From JASFWK01 sp050049355 (GTDB lineage: Bacteria; Chloroflexota; Anaerolineae; B4-G1; DUEL01), in the NCBI GenBank assembly GCA_050049355.1, contig JASFWK010000002.1, positions 3,869-67,868 on the forward strand: 64,000 nt of DNA, given 5' to 3'. Within the stretch, counting starts at the first letter, position 1. Each line of letters begins with the position of its first letter. Below, in pieces: positions 61,052 to 64,000 of this stretch. The translations under genes were made by a program, and so were the position numbers. Below the pieces are notes generated by a model. It was not told the origin of the DNA. It was given only the letters and a program-made list of their open reading frames with translations, and did no database searches.

Positions 61052-62230
61052 ATGGACACCGTGAACGTGAGTAAGATTACGGTCTGTGGTGGAGGAAACG
61101 GTGCGCAGACCCTCGTACCCATCGCCTCTCACAACTTGCAGTGTCCGATAGACGTCTACACCCCCTTCGCCGACGAAGTCACGCGGCTGCGCGCCGGCGC
61201 TGCCCAGGGCGGGATTGAGACGGCCGGTGCCGTGCAGGTCAAGGCCCGGCCCCACAAGGTCAGCTCCGACCCCGCCGAGGTGATCCCTGGCTCCGAGGTG
61301 ATCGTGCTCGTCGTGCCCGCCTTCGCCCACGAGAGCGTCCTGAGGCAGATTGTACCCTCTCTGGAAAGAAACGCGTGGGTGGGCGCCATGCCCGCCCGCG
61401 GCGGTTTTGACTACTGCGCAGCCCAAGTTCTGAGAGACGAAGGACGAGAGGATGTAGGGATCTTTGGCCTGCAGACGCTGCCTTGGGCTTGCCGCATCCG
61501 CGAGTACGGGCGGGCAGTCCACGTCCTTGGCATCAAGAAGGTGGTAGATGCGGCCAGCCGACCAGCCGCAAAGGTCGCCGGCGTCAAGCTGATGCTGGAG
61601 CGCATGCTGGGGCTTCCCGTCAAAGCGGCAGCCAATCTCCTCTCTGTGACCCTCGCCAACACGGGACAACTCATTCACCCAGGCATCATGTATGGCCTCT
61701 TCGCCGAGTGGGATGGTACTCCATTCGGGGCGGATGAGGTCCCCCTCTTCTACCACGGTCTGGGTGAAGAAGGAGCCCGAGTGCTATCAGGCCTGAGCGA
61801 CGAGGTTCAGGCCATCCGCGTGCGTCTTGAATCCAAGCTGGACCTTTCGGCGGTGCGCCCGTTGAAGGAATGGCTGTTGCGATCATACGGTGAGGCGATC
61901 GGCGATCCGTCCAGCCTGCTGAGTGCATTTGTCACCAATCGGGCCTATACCGGGCTGAAGGCCCCTGTACGCGAGGTCTTGCCGAGCCAATTCATCCCTG
62001 ATTTCCAGGCCCGGTATCTGACCGAGGATGTACCCTTTGGTCTTGCCGTCAGTCGCGCCATCGCCAGCATGGCCGACGTGGAGACGCCGGTGATGGACCA
62101 GGTAATCGGCTGGGCAAGTCACCGATTGGGCAAGCGCTACCTTGGGCAGAACTCCGATGAGGCCCGTATCCCGCAGAGGTATGGCCTGCGGAGCTTGGAG
62201 CAATTGGTCGCCTTTGCTGTCGAGGATTGA
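61052..62230 (+). CDS. NAD/NADP octopine/nopaline (opine) dehydrogenase family protein
   Basis: A 392-residue dehydrogenase. The N-terminal Rossmann motif is VCGGGNGAQTLVPIASHN near residue 10. The C-terminal opine dehydrogenase domain includes LANTGQLIHPGIMYGLFAEWDG near residue 200. These enzymes form or break a secondary amine joining an amino acid and a keto acid. Following the C45 gene by 9 nt, it would oxidise an opine-like N-alkyl amino acid after import. Direction and substrate are unknown. Confidence 0.88.
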   Translation: MDTVNVSKITVCGGGNGAQTLVPIASHNLQCPIDVYTPFADEVTRLRAGAAQGGIETAGAVQVKARPHKVSSDPAEVIPGSEVIVLVVPAFAHESVLRQIVPSLERNAWVGAMPARGGFDYCAAQVLRDEGREDVGIFGLQTLPWACRIREYGRAVHVLGIKKVVDAASRPAAKVAGVKLMLERMLGLPVKAAANLLSVTLANTGQLIHPGIMYGLFAEWDGTPFGADEVPLFYHGLGEEGARVLSGLSDEVQAIRVRLESKLDLSAVRPLKEWLLRSYGEAIGDPSSLLSAFVTNRAYTGLKAPVREVLPSQFIPDFQARYLTEDVPFGLAVSRAIASMADVETPVMDQVIGWASHRLGKRYLGQNSDEARIPQRYGLRSLEQLVAFAVED

Positions 62231-62305
62231 GCTGTCATACTGCATTTGTGTCCCACCACTACCGTCGAACGTAACCACCAGAACCCTTTCGAAGGAGAGA
62301 ATGTC

Positions 62306-64000
62306 GTGAGTGATGATAAGGAAACGTCAGAAGAGAAGAAACGGCGCGTGCTCGCCGGCTCCATCGGCGATTGCGTCCACTCGCTGGGCGTGGAGAGTTT
62401 CGCCGAGTGGATGGAGGACCGCGGCGAAGGCTTCGTGGCCATCAAGCTAGGACCAGCCGTGCCCATCCAGGACGTGATCAACAAGATACGCGAATCGCGT
62501 CCTGAGGTGGTCGCCATCTCCATGCGCCTGGGCGACCTGCATGTGGACAAACTCATCGGCGAGTTCATCACAAGCGCGGCGGAACACCACTTGCTCCCCC
62601 GCGAGAGCGGCATCCGCTACGCCTTTGGCGGGCTGCGTCCAGCAGCCAACCTGGTACGGGCGATGACGGGCATGCCGGTGCTGGAGGACAAGTTCTCGCC
62701 ACCGGAGGATCGTCACTACGATCTGGACGATATCGTCGAGAACTACAGCGACATCGAGGCTTTCCAAGGCTTCTTCGGCCTTGTGGTGGATGACTTCATC
62801 ACCATGGAGGAATTGGAGGCATTCGCGCGGGATGAGGCTGTCGTCGATCAGGCAGAGGAGATCCACTGGAGGGATGCACTGCTGGAACGAGTCCAGCAAG
62901 TGCGAGAACTGGAGAACCGCCCCATCGTCCGCGCCCACATCGGCATCGCCGCCGACACTATTGAGCCGACGGTGGAAGCTGTCGAGATGATGGCCGACGC
63001 CGAGTGCCTGGAGATTGTCTCGCTGGCACCCGATCAGCCCTCCCAGGAGTATTTGGCCAAGTTCGTGCGGGGTGAAGAAGACCCCGACAAGTACCTCAGG
63101 GGACAGGGGGGCACGCCCATTCGCTCCAAGGAAGACCTGCGGCGCCTTAAGGAGGCCACGCAGCGGGGCAACTACCCAATGATCCGCATCTACTCCGGCA
63201 CCGACGAACTGGTCGAGCTTGCCAAGCTATTCGAAGGCACTTTCAACATGCCCTTCCCGGCGGTGCCAATCTTCTTCTACAACCAGCTGGACGGACGCGG
63301 TCCCATCTCCATCCGCGACAGTTTCGACGAGCACTTTGAGGTGATGCGCTGGTGGGCCCAACAGGGCAAAGCCGTCGAGATCAACGATCCGCACCAGTGG
63401 CAGCTGCGCAACAGCACCGATGATCTGCTGGTGGCCGATCACGTCATTGCCGGGGTGGTGGCCCTCACGATAGGCATCAAGGACTACGTGATGCAGATGA
63501 TGTACGACCTACCGCCCGGCGCCTCAGGACTTAACGATCTGGCCAAGTTCCAGGCAGCCTACGAGCTCATCGAGCCACTGACTCGCCACTTCGACTTCCA
63601 TATCATCAAGGAGACGCGCGGCGGTCTTTCTGACTTCCCTCCCAACCTAGATAAGGCCAAGGGACACCTGGCCATCTCCACCTACTGGCAGATGTATATG
63701 GAGCCTGACATCGTCCACGTGGTCAGCTTCTCCGAGGCCCACCACGAGGCTAAGGCCCAGGACGTTATCGAGAGCTGCGACATCGTCAAGCAGGTGTTCG
63801 AAGACTTCTGCAAAGACGATCGCCCCGACGTCTGGTCCGATCGTCGGCTGCTCGAGCGCAAGAGACAGCTGAAACTCGGCGCCATGTACAATATCCTGCA
63901 CCTGGCGCTCCTGGGCGGGTACGAAGGTCCGGTCACCGTGGATAGTTTCTCCCAGTTTGCCATCTCGCGGGAGGAGGCCCGCGAGCGTGATCACCGCAGC
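62306..64000 (+). CDS. Cobalamin-binding-domain protein with long C-terminal catalytic-like region (truncated at window end)
   Basis: An open frame of 565 residues running to the window edge, starting at GTG with AAGGAGAG (62292-62299) upstream. The N-terminus looks like a B12-binding fold: GSIGDCVHSLGVESF gives D22-x-x-H25-x-x-G28, one residue longer than the usual DxHxxG. Then come KLGPAVPIQDVINKI, VVAISMRLGDLH and RYAFGGLRPAANL (the SxL and GG positions). The C-terminal 400 residues have TIM-barrel-like strands such as TFNMPFPAVPIFFYNQLDGRG, reminiscent of glutamate mutase-type partners. It may be the corrinoid partner of the MttB protein or a B12-dependent mutase. Confidence 0.72.
   Translation, partial: MSDDKETSEEKKRRVLAGSIGDCVHSLGVESFAEWMEDRGEGFVAIKLGPAVPIQDVINKIRESRPEVVAISMRLGDLHVDKLIGEFITSAAEHHLLPRESGIRYAFGGLRPAANLVRAMTGMPVLEDKFSPPEDRHYDLDDIVENYSDIEAFQGFFGLVVDDFITMEELEAFARDEAVVDQAEEIHWRDALLERVQQVRELENRPIVRAHIGIAADTIEPTVEAVEMMADAECLEIVSLAPDQPSQEYLAKFVRGEEDPDKYLRGQGGTPIRSKEDLRRLKEATQRGNYPMIRIYSGTDELVELAKLFEGTFNMPFPAVPIFFYNQLDGRGPISIRDSFDEHFEVMRWWAQQGKAVEINDPHQWQLRNSTDDLLVADHVIAGVVALTIGIKDYVMQMMYDLPPGASGLNDLAKFQAAYELIEPLTRHFDFHIIKETRGGLSDFPPNLDKAKGHLAISTYWQMYMEPDIVHVVSFSEAHHEAKAQDVIESCDIVKQVFEDFCKDDRPDVWSDRRLLERKRQLKLGAMYNILHLALLGGYEGPVTVDSFSQFAISREEARERDHRS

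Overview
The window is GC-rich and densely coded bacterial DNA. The gene content points to a strict anaerobe that degrades aromatic compounds: an ATP-dependent benzoyl-CoA reductase, an aldehyde:ferredoxin oxidoreductase, many ferredoxin-like proteins and several CoA ligases. SpoVS, ImuB/DnaE2, a Gram-positive-type LexA box (GAAC-N4-GTTC) and the overall gene mix suggest a Gram-positive-lineage or Chloroflexota (Anaerolineae-like) bacterium. That placement is inference; the window has no rRNA to confirm it.

Layout. (1) 1-2107, plus strand: tail of an ABC-2 exporter (two permeases), a methyltransferase and tRNA-Phe. (2) 2312-11019, minus strand: an aldehyde oxidoreductase module (AOR, its ferredoxin, a MoaD-like protein, an HdrC-like Fe-S protein, an acetyl-CoA-synthetase-like ligase, a small phosphatase, a LysE exporter), then a zinc ribbon protein, an atypical thiolase and a CBS-ACT protein. 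(3) 11042-20713, minus: a dehydratase activase, a ketopantoate reductase-like enzyme, two further CoA ligases (AMP- and ADP-forming), a lone BcrB/HgdB-like subunit, a 3-hydroxyacyl-CoA dehydrogenase/enoyl-CoA hydratase fusion and an amidohydrolase. (4) 20844-35570, minus: a nearly complete benzoyl-CoA pathway. In transcription order it reads paaX, thiolase, SDR, dch, bzdN, bzdO, bzdP, bzdQ, bzdM, a NuoG/GltD-like fusion, a GNAT enzyme, a small protein, a thioesterase, oah and had. A consensus promoter lies directly upstream of paaX. (5) 35571-40212, minus: an SOS mutagenesis cassette imuB-dnaE2 with a perfect promoter overlapped by a LexA box. (6) 40410-48724: assorted genes, including an aminotransferase with a kinase-like partner, spoVS, a YihY-type membrane protein, a DUF72 protein, mutM, a frameshifted metallo-hydrolase and dinB. 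(7) 48780-50186: a secreted GHL10-type glycosidase. (8) 50395-64000, plus: a locus under an RpiR-family regulator. It holds a dipeptide-type ABC importer, an MttB-family methyltransferase set between the permease and ATPase genes, the regulator, a C45 acyltransferase/peptidase, an opine dehydrogenase and a truncated cobalamin-binding protein.

How the parts work together. Region 4 would reduce benzoyl-CoA to the dienoyl-CoA (BzdNOPQ with ferredoxin BzdM). It would then hydrate it (Dch), oxidise it (Had), cleave the ring hydrolytically to 3-hydroxypimelyl-CoA (Oah), and continue by beta-oxidation (SDR or fused dehydrogenase, thiolase) towards glutaryl-CoA and acetyl-CoA. Regions 2 and 3 could feed it by oxidising aldehydes to acids and activating acids to CoA thioesters. 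A PaaX repressor at the head of a Bzd-type operon is an unusual pairing.

Region 8 looks like the least described system. Two promoters 8.6 kb apart carry the same two-box operator. In each, one box lies in the -35/-10 spacer and the other lies about 31 bp upstream. One promoter precedes the importer and MttB genes, separated from them by a leader of about 0.86 kb; the other precedes the regulator gene. The enzymes suggest import and corrinoid-dependent demethylation or C-N processing of an N-methylated or N-acylated amino-acid-like or opine-like compound. The substrate is not known.

Other structural signals: two 88-bp MITE-like elements with terminal inverted repeats, each abutting a CTAG that supplies the stop codon of a neighbouring gene; a 14-bp perfect stem-loop between the ABC binding-protein and permease genes; and two homopolymer frameshifts in one metallo-hydrolase gene.
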